Origin: Dictyocoela muelleri
Lineage: Eukaryota; Microsporidia
NCBI GenBank assembly: GCA_016256075.1
Contig: SDVU01000117.1
Location: forward strand, 1 to 20,034
Direction of reading: 5' to 3'
DNA length: 20,034 nucleotides
Shown: piece after piece, positions 9,290 to 17,344 of the stretch
Layout of the letters: each line of letters starts with the position of its first letter
Position numbering within the stretch: the first letter of the stretch is position 1
Translations under genes and position numbers: made by a program
The notes under the pieces: generated by a model
Told to the model about the DNA's origin: nothing
Database searches by the model: none
The model's input: only the letters and a program-made list of their open reading frames with translations

Positions 9290-9660
9290 ACCTGAGAATA
9301 TACCCAGAGCCGAATCTTGATTTTAAAATTATCAATGACAATTTAACAGCATAGTATGCAGTAAGGGAAATCTTCACTTTCCAAAAAAAATAGAAATATA
9401 CTATAAACACATATAATGTCGCGTTTTCATCAAAATAATTTGCAGCGCTAGAATGAACAAAAGACACATTACCAAATGATATACTATATATGTTTATAAC
9501 AGTGCCTTATTTATTAACTGATTAAACCATTTATACCTTCAAATATATAATTATACGAGCTTCAGTCACCAGTTCTAAAAATTTGTTTGGAAAATACACA
9601 GGCATAACGTTTCACGATGAATATCATATTCCTAAAATGTTCGTTCTAATTTTGTATTGT
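9290..9660 (+). pseudogene. Partial hAT-like transposase relic, copy A
   Basis: This stretch aligns in order with 14830-15130: TTTAAAATTRTCAATGA, GTATGCAGT, TTTGCAGYGCTAKAATGAA, then TTCAGTCACCAGTTYTAAAAA and GAAAATACA. It is a diverged copy of the N-terminal part of the element that farther right still shows a hAT-type transposase. In one frame, LFGKYTGITFHDEYHIPK (about 9583-9636) resembles the F-L-E-K-Y-T segment that precedes the catalytic DET motif in this family. The catalytic part itself is missing or unrecognisable here. Confidence 0.45.
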
Positions 9661-10476
9661 GCTCATTTGAAAGATACTTGTATCCACAGAGGAGCCTAAC
9701 AAAGATAGACTTTACTTTGAAAGTATTAAAAAAATTAAAGTCTTTGAAATTTTGATTAAATCTTAAATCACGCATGTCTCCAATTTGTCACTCCCTTTAT
9801 ATCTTATTTAAATTAAATTACAATTAATATAATTAAAATGATTAATTTTTAATTAGCTTAATTGAAATAATTACTATTTTGGGTATATTTAATAAACTAA
9901 ATTAAATTACTTTGATAGATAATCAATTTTAATTAGATAATATAAAAATAAATAATTAATTAAAATAATTCGTAATTCAATTTTCATTTGATTCAATAAT
10001 GTAAGCGTGGATTACCGCACTATAATCATTTTATTTCCAAATTTGACTCTGCTAAATTAGAAATAAAAAAGATTTTATAAAAAATGAAAAAGTACTCTCT
10101 TCATAATTCATCGGGTTAAACTCATAAATGGCATTTTTTGTAAAACGATTTTTATTTATTAAGGCTTGACCGGTTCCTATGTTATAGTTGCCATATCTAT
10201 GGGAAAGATTACTGTATTTAATAAAATTTAAATAAAAGGATTTAATAAAGGAATGGTTTTTCATAAATTTATTTAATTGAATTTCTTAAATATTTTATTT
10301 TGTAACATTTGTTACAGAATAGACTAATCAAAATTCCTTAATCTGGGACAACACATTTAACATGAAACAAATTGTTTATACTTGAAACAAAAGGTACACG
10401 ACAATAGTGAACCGAAGTTTCTTAAATAGAAGCTCATTATGAAGTACTGGCTTTTTAAAAATCTAAAATAAAATTT
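9661..10476. other. AT-rich stretch with TTAATT-rich low-complexity DNA
   Basis: 9790-10010 is dominated by irregular TTAATT/AATTAA repeats. The rest has no tRNA boxes or family motifs. A 70-codon minus-strand open stretch at 10052-10264 has no start signals and no family resemblance. I do not call it a gene. Confidence 0.5.
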
Positions 10477-10894
10477 GGTTGGATGCTAGTTTGGTGTTGC
10501 CTTTGATATTTGTTGTTGCTATTGAAAAAATAAGGGTAATTTGTAAATAATTTTAATCTTTTATTCTATATGAAACTAAAAGATTGTTGAATCGCCTGTC
10601 AGATAGAATCGTGTGTTCCCAAAAAAATTTAAATATAAAGTCTTTGCGTTTATTCTGATAATAACATTTTTCTTCATTAGGTATATCTTAGAAATAGACT
10701 AAACTCATTCGACAGTCTGTGTTTTTTCACAAACTGTATTATCAAAAAAAACACTGTAATATTCAAAATATGGGATTCTAAATAATGTTCAGTTGGGATT
10801 TTTTCCACGATTTTCTAACTAGGTAAGGGTGGTTTTTTAAATTTTTTTAAAGGCAACACCAACTAACAAAAGCAACATCAAACTAGCATCCACC
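10477..10894. mobile_element. MITE with inverted ends and a 7-bp target duplication
   Basis: The left end reads GGTTGGATGCTAGTTTGGTG and continues TTGCCTTTG, then ATATTTGTTGTTGCTATTG. The right end in reverse complement reads GGTGGATGCTAGTTTGATGT and continues TGCTTTTG, then TTAGTTGGTGTTGCCTTT. The inverted ends run about 50 bp. Each end contains two tandem versions of a unit of about 19 bp (TAGTTTGRTGTTGCYTTTG), likely transposase-binding repeats. Exact AAAATTT copies flank both sides (10470-10476, 10895-10901), fitting a 7-bp target duplication. The 418-bp element has no coding capacity. The family is not identified. Confidence 0.7.
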
Positions 10895-10901
10895 AAAATT
10901 T

Positions 10902-11776
10902 ATAAGAGAAATTTCAAATTATTTATTGAATTTCACCATGATATTAAAAATTTGTATTATTTTATAGTTTTTTATATAATGGTGTTTTGTAATGAACTAA
11001 CAGATGCAGAATTTTGAAACAAATTTTAGAAACATGTGATGTTTTTGTTTTTAATATTTTGGAAGGCACTACAGTATGAAGAAAAAAAAAACAAGATAAG
11101 AAATTAAAAAAGGCGCAATTCTATAAAAAATAATACAGGCCACCTAATAAAGAAAAGGAAAATACTCCCGATATGTTAGGAAATTGATAAGATTCTTTCT
11201 AAATAATCAATCTCTGTGATGAAATCATAATTTGTTTATTAAAGAGGAAAAAGTAATAAATAAGCAATCCGTGAGAAATATTAAACTCCGGAAGAGAGAG
11301 CTAAGGTATTGTATATGACACATGAACCCAATTATTTATAAAACACGATCTAGATCTCGTCAAACTGCATGATCAAACTTAGGATCAGATTGATGATCAA
11401 AACATGATAATGTATCTTCTAATAGTGCGTCTAAAAACGAATCATCTCTCCCCTCTAGAACTTGTAAGTGTCAATATTCCAGGAGTCATGCACAAACTTC
11501 CGAGTAAACGAAAAACTCGGAGATAACAACCCAAGATTCCTGAATGAAACACTTAAAAAAAGTTAGTTCAAATAAAGATTTTTATAATCAACTTTTATTC
11601 TTTTAAGATCGTAGACAAATACGCGAAATCAAAAATGTCAAAAAATCAAAAAATTTATCTTTTTAATTTTTACTTAATTGAAGGATCAAATAATGTTTAA
11701 AAAATAAATCAATAAAAAATCAAAAAAAATCAATAACTCAAAAAAAACTATAAATAAAAAAATAAAAATTATCCCA
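10902..11776. other. Stretch upstream of the host gene, possible old coding relic
   Basis: The first half is AT-rich and empty. 11250-11560 is less AT-rich than its surroundings and contains CCCTCTAGAACTTG and a small CCGAGT...ACTCGG hairpin (11499-11520). It looks like a relic of something other than spacer, but no family is recognisable and stops occur in all frames. 11640-11770 is A-rich and leads into the gene at 11777. It may hold that gene's promoter. Confidence 0.35.
11773..11775 (+). promoter_or_regulatory. CCC start-proximal signal
   Basis: A CCC triplet lies one base before the ATG at 11777, within an otherwise A/T-only leader. CCC-like motifs immediately upstream of start codons are a known transcription-start signal in several microsporidia. 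This supports the chosen start and the taxonomic guess. Confidence 0.45.
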
Positions 11777-12205
11777 ATGAATTCTAAAATCAAGAAATTC
11801 AGTATTTTAGTAATATTGGCGATACTTTTCGCTATTCCAACATTGATTTATTTCATAGCATGTTCTGTCAGAGACCAAATTGACGAGAATTTAAAACAAA
11901 AATTAAATGAAATTGAGAATATTGATAAATTTCGAGATATAATTTTGAAAAAAGCAGACAAACAAACGGTTTTTATTCTAAATGAGGTTGTAACGAATAT
12001 GAAAATTCTAGAGACCCATAAAATTAACATTGATGGTGACAATTATATAAATTCTATAGCGAATTTGGTACTAGAAAAGTGTAAATCTTGTTGTATATCT
12101 ATTAATTCAGAACGCAAAAATTTTTATTTAACAAAATTTATACAAAAAAATATTCCGGAATTTAAATTTCGAAAATGGATCTATTTGTTACAAAATTATG
12201 AATAA
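11777..12205 (+). CDS. Membrane-anchored protein of unknown function, N-terminal part
   Basis: A 142-codon frame starts at the ATG just after the CCC signal. A basic N-terminus (MNSKIKKF) is followed by a hydrophobic segment at residues 9-30 (FSILVILAILFAIPTLIYFI), either a signal anchor or signal peptide. A charged, helix-prone stretch follows (residues 34-65, DENLKQKLNEIENIDKF), then a region with three cysteines (CKSCC, about residues 100-104). The rest would lie outside the cytosol or in a secretory compartment. I recognise no family. The next frame (12198-12443) overlaps its end and probably belongs to the same gene: the overlap window 12132-12208 contains a run of seven A (12144-12150) where a one-base slip would join the frames. 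It is the only plausible host gene here. Confidence 0.5.
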   Translation: MNSKIKKFSILVILAILFAIPTLIYFIACSVRDQIDENLKQKLNEIENIDKFRDIILKKADKQTVFILNEVVTNMKILETHKINIDGDNYINSIANLVLEKCKSCCISINSERKNFYLTKFIQKNIPEFKFRKWIYLLQNYE

Positions 12206-12443
12206 TTTTTTATTCTTTAGAGAAAAATCCTTAGGATTTAAGGTTCAAGAAATTATTGATTTTTTACAAAATTCGCTATTCGACCACAATATAAACACGG
12301 GTTTCTACATAAAGGATGATGGAGTTATAATTTTTGGGTATGATGAAAATAAATCTTATGTTTTTAATATTAAAGAAATAAATGATTCGAGTGAAGAAAG
12401 GCTGGTATTGAAATTTTTGATATCATTTTTAACGGTGTTTTAA
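12198..12443 (+). CDS. Probable C-terminal part of the same unknown protein
   Basis: An open frame of 81 codons from ATG 12198, and open upstream to 12132, overlapping the previous frame. It reads MNNFLFFREKSLGFKVQEII and then alternating hydrophobic/charged residues (FYIKDDGVIIFGYDENKSYVF), compatible with a small beta-rich domain. The ATG at 12198 has no CCC signal and lies inside the preceding frame, so it is more likely the continuation of one gene of about 220 residues than an independent one. The stop (TAA 12441-12443) overlaps AATAAA at 12442-12447, a compact polyadenylation arrangement. No family is recognised. The split is a sequencing slip, a true mutation, or less likely programmed. 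Confidence 0.45.
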   Translation: MNNFLFFREKSLGFKVQEIIDFLQNSLFDHNINTGFYIKDDGVIIFGYDENKSYVFNIKEINDSSEERLVLKFLISFLTVF

Positions 12444-12447
12444 TAAA
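12442..12447 (+). terminator. AATAAA polyadenylation signal overlapping the stop codon
   Basis: TAATAAAG follows the last sense codon, so the stop and the signal share bases. Overlap of stop and poly(A) signal is common in compact genomes such as microsporidia. In this AT-rich DNA the hexamer alone is weak evidence; its position is what supports it. Confidence 0.35.
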
Positions 12448-12720
12448 GTTATTTAAGAAATAGTAAAATAGTAATAAGTATTTAAAAGATCTATACCGGC
12501 CAACCGATGTATTGATCTCACGAAATTTTAGAAGATACTTAAATTCTTTATGTTTTTTTATATAAGTATTTTTTAGTCTAAAATTAGTAAAACACATAAT
12601 AAAGAAAATATTGCTTTATAAAAAATCCAGTCTTTTATCAAAAGATGCCCAAGTCAAATGTAGGTAGCTATATAAACAATAATTTAAAAAAATTATTAAA
12701 AAAATATTGGAAAACCCCTT

Positions 12721-12997
12721 TAAATTATTGGCTCCACTATCCTCCTCTCCCTTAAAAAATATCGAAACTACGCAATATAGGATTAGCAAAGAAAAATTAC
12801 TTTTTTATAGTCCATATACATATTGTAAAAATTATTTCGTAAACTTCGCAATGTCGGCTTAAATTAAAAAATAATTTTTACAATATGTATATAAGACTAT
12901 AAAAAAAGTAATTTTCTTTGCTAATCATATATTGCGTAGTTTCGATATTTTTTTAGAAGGAGAAGGGGTGGGTAAGAAAGGTATAGCCTTAAATTTA
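12721..12997. mobile_element. Foldback (hairpin) element with arms of about 115 bp
   Basis: The left arm (12721-12838) and right arm (12868-12997) are inverted copies. Near-exact inner parts include TTTTTACAATATGTATAT, AAAAGTAATTTTTCTTTGCTAATC and ATATTGCGTAGTTTCGATAT. They diverge towards the ends (GGCTCCACTATCCTCC against GGCTATACCTTTCTTACCC). The loop is about 30 bases. The outer ends share AAATT...GGCT. There is no coding capacity and no clear target duplication. It would form a long RNA hairpin if transcribed. Confidence 0.75.
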
Positions 12998-13439
12998 TCG
13001 ATTTCAATATAAATTTTTATAAATATTTCTATAGTCATAGGTTGTTTTCGTTTTTTTTGCTTTTCTATCGAAAGATGTTAATTATTTTTTTTAATAAAAT
13101 AGCATCTTTAGATAGAAGACTCAAAAATTTAATGATAAACTTGAATGGCTAATACGTATTTCATGATAATAATCAGTGTGGGAAATGTAAATGTCTTAAA
13201 AATAGTTGTATATTTTTTCAATTAATATTTGATATTTAGATCTGACCAAAATTTTCACCCGAACTAATATCTAAAATTTTCCTTCTTATTAAATCTTTTT
13301 AAAAAATAGAAATTTCTAAAATATTAAAAAAAAAATTAATATTTTAGAAATTTTAATTAGTTTTAATATTTATTAATAACAATTATTTGATATTTATAAA
13401 TAAAATTTTTCTTGTTATTGTAAGAAATATAATATTAAA
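12998..13439. other. AT-rich stretch with a small perfect hairpin
   Basis: No gene is seen. A perfect 16-bp inverted repeat lies at 13311-13326 and 13337-13352 (AATTTCTAAAATATTA and its complement) around a 10-base loop. In DNA this AT-rich it may be of no significance. Confidence 0.5.
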
Positions 13440-13897
13440 TATTACATGCTGACAACATCCATAGCTGCCAACCCGGAGAATTGTCTACTAGTGGTCTGTG
13501 ACCTTTGGTTCTTGTTGTTCCAATAATAGGTCACTTTCTAAGCTACCCATAAGCCCAGCTGTATACGCGATTTTTGTTTTATATTTGTCTCAGCAGGATA
13601 CAGGTAATTGGTGGTTTTTTTCATGAATTTTAATTTTTCATTACTTTTTGCCGAGATGCGTCGCCGCTCTCATCCTCACACCTAGTAGTGCCCCTTCTGC
13701 TTCATTGTCATATTAGATCAAGTCTTAATCAGCTATACCACACTGGAAACAACTGTATATTACTACTATATTTCTATAGTTTTGGACCGCTTAATGTCAT
13801 TCCCTCATTATTTATTAAAGAATGACGTCAACGGAATTCGAACCACGATATATAAGTTTACATTCGAGAGTGTTAACCACTGAGCTATCTGGGATGT
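13440..13897 (-). mobile_element. tRNA-derived SINE, family SINE-A, copy 1
   Basis: Read on the minus strand, the 5' head is tRNA-like. A 7-base acceptor-like start at 13894 is followed by a polymerase III A box TAGCTCAGTGGTTAAC (13887-13872) and a B box GGTTCGAATTCC (13844-13833) at tRNA-like spacing. After the head comes a body of about 390 bp, shared throughout with 16280-16680 at roughly 80% by eye. Diagnostic blocks are TTTAATAAATAAT, GACATTAAGCGGTC, TTGATCTAATATGACAATGA, ACGCATCTCGGCAAAA-like, ATTACCTGTATCCTGCTGAG and TCTCCGGGTTG. The 3' end is an AT-rich ATGTAATATTTAATA tail. The 3' acceptor half of a tRNA is missing, so this is not a tRNA gene. No protein is encoded; it would depend on a LINE elsewhere. 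Confidence 0.75.
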
Positions 13898-14167
13898 TAT
13901 TTAAACAATTTTTTTCGACTGCGCCGCGCACATAATTTTTTAGTAATTGTAAAATGATCTTAGATTAAATCGATCTGTTACTTAACGTTTCATCACAAAA
14001 AAAATAGAATTTGAGCTTTTTAATAAATCTAAAATTATAATTTTGTAAAATGGCAGTTTAATGGTGTCTTTGAGATTAAAAGGAGTTTTTTTAAAAAAAA
14101 CAGAAAAGACAGCCAAAAATTCATTTTCAATAATAAGAAAAAAAATGTAAAATCTTTGTTATTTTTT

Positions 14168-14330
14168 ATCTTATTATGGTGCGCGCCAAGCGCGCGACAT
14201 ATGCGCATAAAGCGACATTTTCATTTTTTAATAAAAATGTCACAAGATGGTTTCGAATCCGATAGTATCTGTTTTTTTTTAAGTTAATAGATACAATAAG
14301 AACTAAGAATTCATTGTCTAATATATATAT
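14168..14330 (-). mobile_element. tRNA-derived SINE, family SINE-B, copy 1
   Basis: On the minus strand, a degraded tRNA-like head ends with a B box-like GGATTCGAAACC (14260-14249). The body reads GTGACATTTTTATTAAAAAA, then ATGTCGC, then GCGCATATGTCGCGCGCTTG followed by GCGCGC. The same order appears on the plus strand at 17182-17265. The A-box half is poorly kept here. The GC-rich GCGCGCCAAGCGCGCG palindrome stands out sharply in the AT-rich surroundings. Confidence 0.55.
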
Positions 14331-14839
14331 GTGTGTATTTATATGGTTTTGTTAAGTATTAAAAGATTATATAATCATAAAAAATAAATATTGAATATTT
14401 TTAAATAATAAAACTGCAAAACTTAAATAAATTTTTTTTTTATTTAATTAAAAATATTCAATATTTATTCCCTATTGATTATTTAATTTTTTGCGTATTG
14501 TATTAAATTTACCCCGAGATCACCTGATATTAATTAAGCTGCCATTATTGTATTAAACATAAAAATTTTAATTTTAATAAAGAAAATAAAATGAATTTTT
14601 ATTAAATTTAAATCAAATTAAAATTTTTTTAAAGTAAAAATTACATTCTTATAGTAATAACTAGGGTCAGGAAAAATATCCAATATGGATATTTTTTTCG
14701 AAACCGAATATTCTCAAAAATTTTACAAAAAATAGATATTTATAAAAATTTCACAAAAAAAGGATAACAACATCCGGGTTTTTATACCCAAAAATGAATT
14801 TCAAACATCTACCTCCTAAGATATTCATAGACACAGATA
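14331..14839. repeat. AT-rich stretch with a hairpin
   Basis: AATAAATATTGAATATTTTT (14383 onwards) is matched by its reverse complement at 14448-14470, giving inverted arms of about 22 bp that extend imperfectly (TAATCA on both outer sides) over 14350-14490. It may be a small hairpin transposon remnant. The rest of this stretch shows nothing recognisable. Confidence 0.5.
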
Positions 14840-16063
14840 ATGATTTAAAATTGTCAATGAAGAGCTAATATGAATGGTATGCAGTGAAGAAATTTTTTGT
14901 TTTCAAAAAAATTATGTATAACATGAAGACGCATATTAGTCACTTTTGTTAGAAAATTTGCAGTGCTATAATGAATAAAGAACACTCGAACAATAATACC
15001 TATATCTGTACAACCCATAATTTCCGATATTAAACTGATAGAGGCATTTGGATTTAAAAATCCTATTATACAGGCTTTGGTCACCAGTTTTAAAAAGACC
15101 TCCTTGAAAATACATAAAGAGTAAAACGATCAATCTTTTTATCTTAAAATTTTAGTTAAAATCTTTCATAAAGAAAGAAATAATATTTTTTTCAATTATT
15201 AAAGACGAAAATATATATATTCTATTAGACGAGACAATCGACGCAAATGATAAATATATTCTCGATATAATGTGCAGTATTTACAGTCAAAAACGCGAGA
15301 AAACATATTTTACAGTAGAGTAGAACTGTGTAAAACCAACAACGAAACTTTTACATAAGAGAACATAAATTAATGCTAGAACTGTATGATAAAAAAGAAA
15401 CATTTGTTATAAAAATCGTTTATTATTGTTTGATAATGCACATTGTGTTGTAGAAAAAGCAGGGATTTATAAACATTTTCACAGCCGAATCATGTTACTT
15501 GTATAGCTCACATGTTGCATATACTTTCTAAAAAACTTAAATACCAATTATCATTATCAAACGATATTAGTTCCGGTTAAACGTATTTCGGAGAAAATTA
15601 AAGAAATAAATATATTTTTTACTAATTAACCGGTCTTAAATTATAAAATTTTCTATTTTAACTAGTTGGGGAACATGGTTAAAGTTTATGTTTGATTTAT
15701 TAAAAACAGCATAAATACAAGTTTTTTCCTGTACATGTTGCTAAAAACAAAATAATTCAAGGTATGTTAAATTTATTTGATAATAAAATGATTATTTTCG
15801 ACTTCGGCTATTTCAAAATTATCTTCCTCAAATATTCGATCTCAGAACTAGAAAAGTAATGTCTTCCCAGCATCGAGTAAATTAATATTTTAAAAGATTT
15901 TAAAAATAGACTAGAAAATATAATTTTAAAAGATAAGTATGAGTCTTTGTTTGAAAAGAATCCAGATTTACATTTATTTAATGGCTTGAATGAGATTACT
16001 TGCAGTGTAGAAAAAAATCCTTCTTTATGTTACACTCACAATATCTATTTAAAAAAGGCTTAA
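14840..16063 (+). pseudogene. hAT-like transposase relic, copy B
   Basis: A decayed cut-and-paste transposase. Readable parts in order: IYILLDETIDANDKYILDIM (15213-15272), the catalytic DET-x-D motif; LFDNAHCVVEKAGIYKHF (about 15426-15480), matching the family's D-N/G-A-x-x-M-x-K-A-G block; HVTCIAHMLHILSKKL (15491-15538), the C-x-x-H-x-L-H motif, in another frame; TSWGTWLKFMFDLL (about 15664-15705), corresponding to T-R-W-G-T-W, in a third frame; and a C-terminal helix with YESLFEKNPDLHLFNGLNEI (about 15938-15997), ending near 16063. At least three frameshifts and several stops are present. The upstream part (14840-15130) matches copy A at 9290-9660. The Arg of the R-W motif reads Ser here. 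Terminal repeats and the 8-bp duplication expected for hAT were not found. Confidence 0.6.
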
Positions 16064-16211
16064 GTAAACTAGCATGTATTCTGGATGATCTGCAATGAAG
16101 CATTTACGTTTATGCCTCAAAAAAATCATTCTCTTTGTATTAAAATAAAAATTGATTATTTCAAAATTAGATAACTAACTATAATTTTATGATTTCTCTA
16201 AAAAATAAATG

Positions 16212-16680
16212 CAAAATGGCTTTATTGTTAACACTCCTGAATGTAAATTAAGTGCCGGGGTTAAAATCCCACTGACGGCAATCTTTAATAAATAATAGGG
16301 AAATGACATTAAGCGGTCAACAACTTTAGAAATATAGTAATAATATACAGTTGTTTCAGGCGTGGTAGCTGATTAAGACTTGGTCTAATATGACAATGAA
16401 GCAGAATGGACTCTCCTAGGGATGGGTGCGGTGACGCATCTCGGCAAAAGTTAGTGAAAAATAAAAATTCATAAAATGCTACTAATTACCTGTATCCTGC
16501 TGAGTCATTGATAAAAGGAAAATCACGTATATAGCTGGGATTTCTGATAGCTTAGGAGTGACGTGTTATTTGAACGCCAAGAAACAAAGATATAAAGACT
16601 ATGGTTGGAGACAACTCTCCGGGTTGAAGGATAATGATTTCGTCAAAATGTAATATCTAATAAATATGTAATATATAATA
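16212..16680 (+). mobile_element. tRNA-derived SINE, family SINE-A, copy 2
   Basis: Collinear with 13897-13440 read on the minus strand. The head has degraded boxes: TGGCTTTATTGTTAAC (16217-16232) and GGGGTTAAAATCCC (16257-16270). It keeps the diagnostic CACTCNTGAATGTAAA between them. The body preserves all SINE-A blocks, including GACATTAAGCGGTCAACAAC, GACTTGGTCTAATATGACAA, ATTACCTGTATCCTGCTGAG and CAACTCTCCGGGTTGAAGG. The tail is ATGTAATATCTAATAAATAT plus further TAATAT repeats. Divergence lies mostly in the boxes, so this copy is probably dead for polymerase III. Confidence 0.7.
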
Positions 16681-17133
16681 TACTGTAAAATGTTGTTTTT
16701 AGACCTCAAAGCATCATTTTTGTTATATTTTATTCTTAAATTTACGTATAAACTGAATTTTCTTGTAAGTCTAATAAGAAAAAAAACGTATAATTCCTAC
16801 GAAAAACCGGATAATTTTGCAAAAAAATTAATATTTAGCGGATTTTTGACCCGAAAAAAGAGAAAAATATTCCGCACGGACCCAGTAATAGCATATTTTA
16901 TTCATATGATTTTTTTTATATTCAAAATAGTTTCATAAGCTAATTTCAATTTATTTTTTCTTAAAAGTATGTCACTTTAATATAAAACAATTTTTATAAA
17001 ATCTTAACATAACTCGGATTTGGTTTTATTTTTTATACGGCATAAAATTTAAAACTAAATTCTAAATTTTTAATGCTTAAGAAAACTATATATATATTTA
17101 TAAATATATAAATTATTATAAAATAAATTCATA
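16681..17133. other. AT-rich stretch, no supported gene
   Basis: An 82-codon plus-strand open stretch (16690-16938) is a hydrophobic, lysine-rich translation of AT-rich DNA without start signals. I do not regard it as a gene. 17040-17115 is TA-rich low-complexity DNA. Confidence 0.5.
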
Positions 17134-17275
17134 GTTTCCATAGTGTAGAGATCTATTTACTTACTTATTAACAAATACTACCGAGTTCGATACCTTCTAG
17201 TGACATTTTTATTAAAAATAAAATGGTCTCATAGGCGCAATTGTCGCGCGCTTGGTGTGCGACATATTATATATA
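17134..17275 (+). mobile_element. tRNA-derived SINE, family SINE-B, copy 2 (Val-like head)
   Basis: The head starts GTTTCCATAGTGTAGAGATC, closely matching the 5' half of eukaryotic tRNA-Val (GTTTCC-x-TAGTGTAG). The B box GAGTTCGATACC falls at 17183-17194, about 50 bases from the start, as in a tRNA. The expected 3' acceptor complement is absent. Instead the SINE body follows: GTGACATTTTTATTAAAAAT, TAGGCGCAATTGTCGCGCGC, TTGGTGTGCGACATATTA. The body matches 14168-14245 in reverse complement. At roughly 140 bp it is about a third of the length of SINE-A and unrelated to it in the body. Confidence 0.65.
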
Positions 17276-17344
17276 AAATTTGGATGACATGCTGGTAATA
17301 GTTTTCGTTGCTTATTTCTATTTTTCTACCCAAAAAACGTTATA

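Noticed and set aside
9790-10010. TTAATT-rich stretch as a replication origin or centromere-like sequence
   Set aside because: Low-complexity AT sequence is common throughout the window and no defined repeat period or other signal supports a function.
10052-10264. 70-codon minus-strand frame as a small gene
   Set aside because: No CCC or other start signal, no family resemblance and no conserved neighbour. Such lengths occur by chance.
14854-15084. 76-codon minus-strand frame as a gene
   Set aside because: It is the opposite strand of the hAT-like relic. The corresponding strand of copy A (9285-9467) is also open, which at first suggested conserved coding, but the recognisable transposase motifs downstream are all on the plus strand.
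13440-16680. SINE-A copies read as 450-bp terminal inverted repeats of a single 3.2-kb hAT element
   Set aside because: Each copy has a tRNA-like head with A and B boxes at its inner end and an AT tail at its outer end. SINE-B copies are interspersed in an order that is not mirrored. I keep this only as the alternative to test.
16690-16938. 82-codon plus-strand frame as a membrane protein
   Set aside because: Its hydrophobicity follows from T-rich codons. It abuts the SINE-A tail and lacks start signals.
17134-17206. A functional tRNA-Val gene
   Set aside because: The 5' half and B box match, but the anticodon arm does not fold and the 3' acceptor strand is missing; SINE body follows instead.
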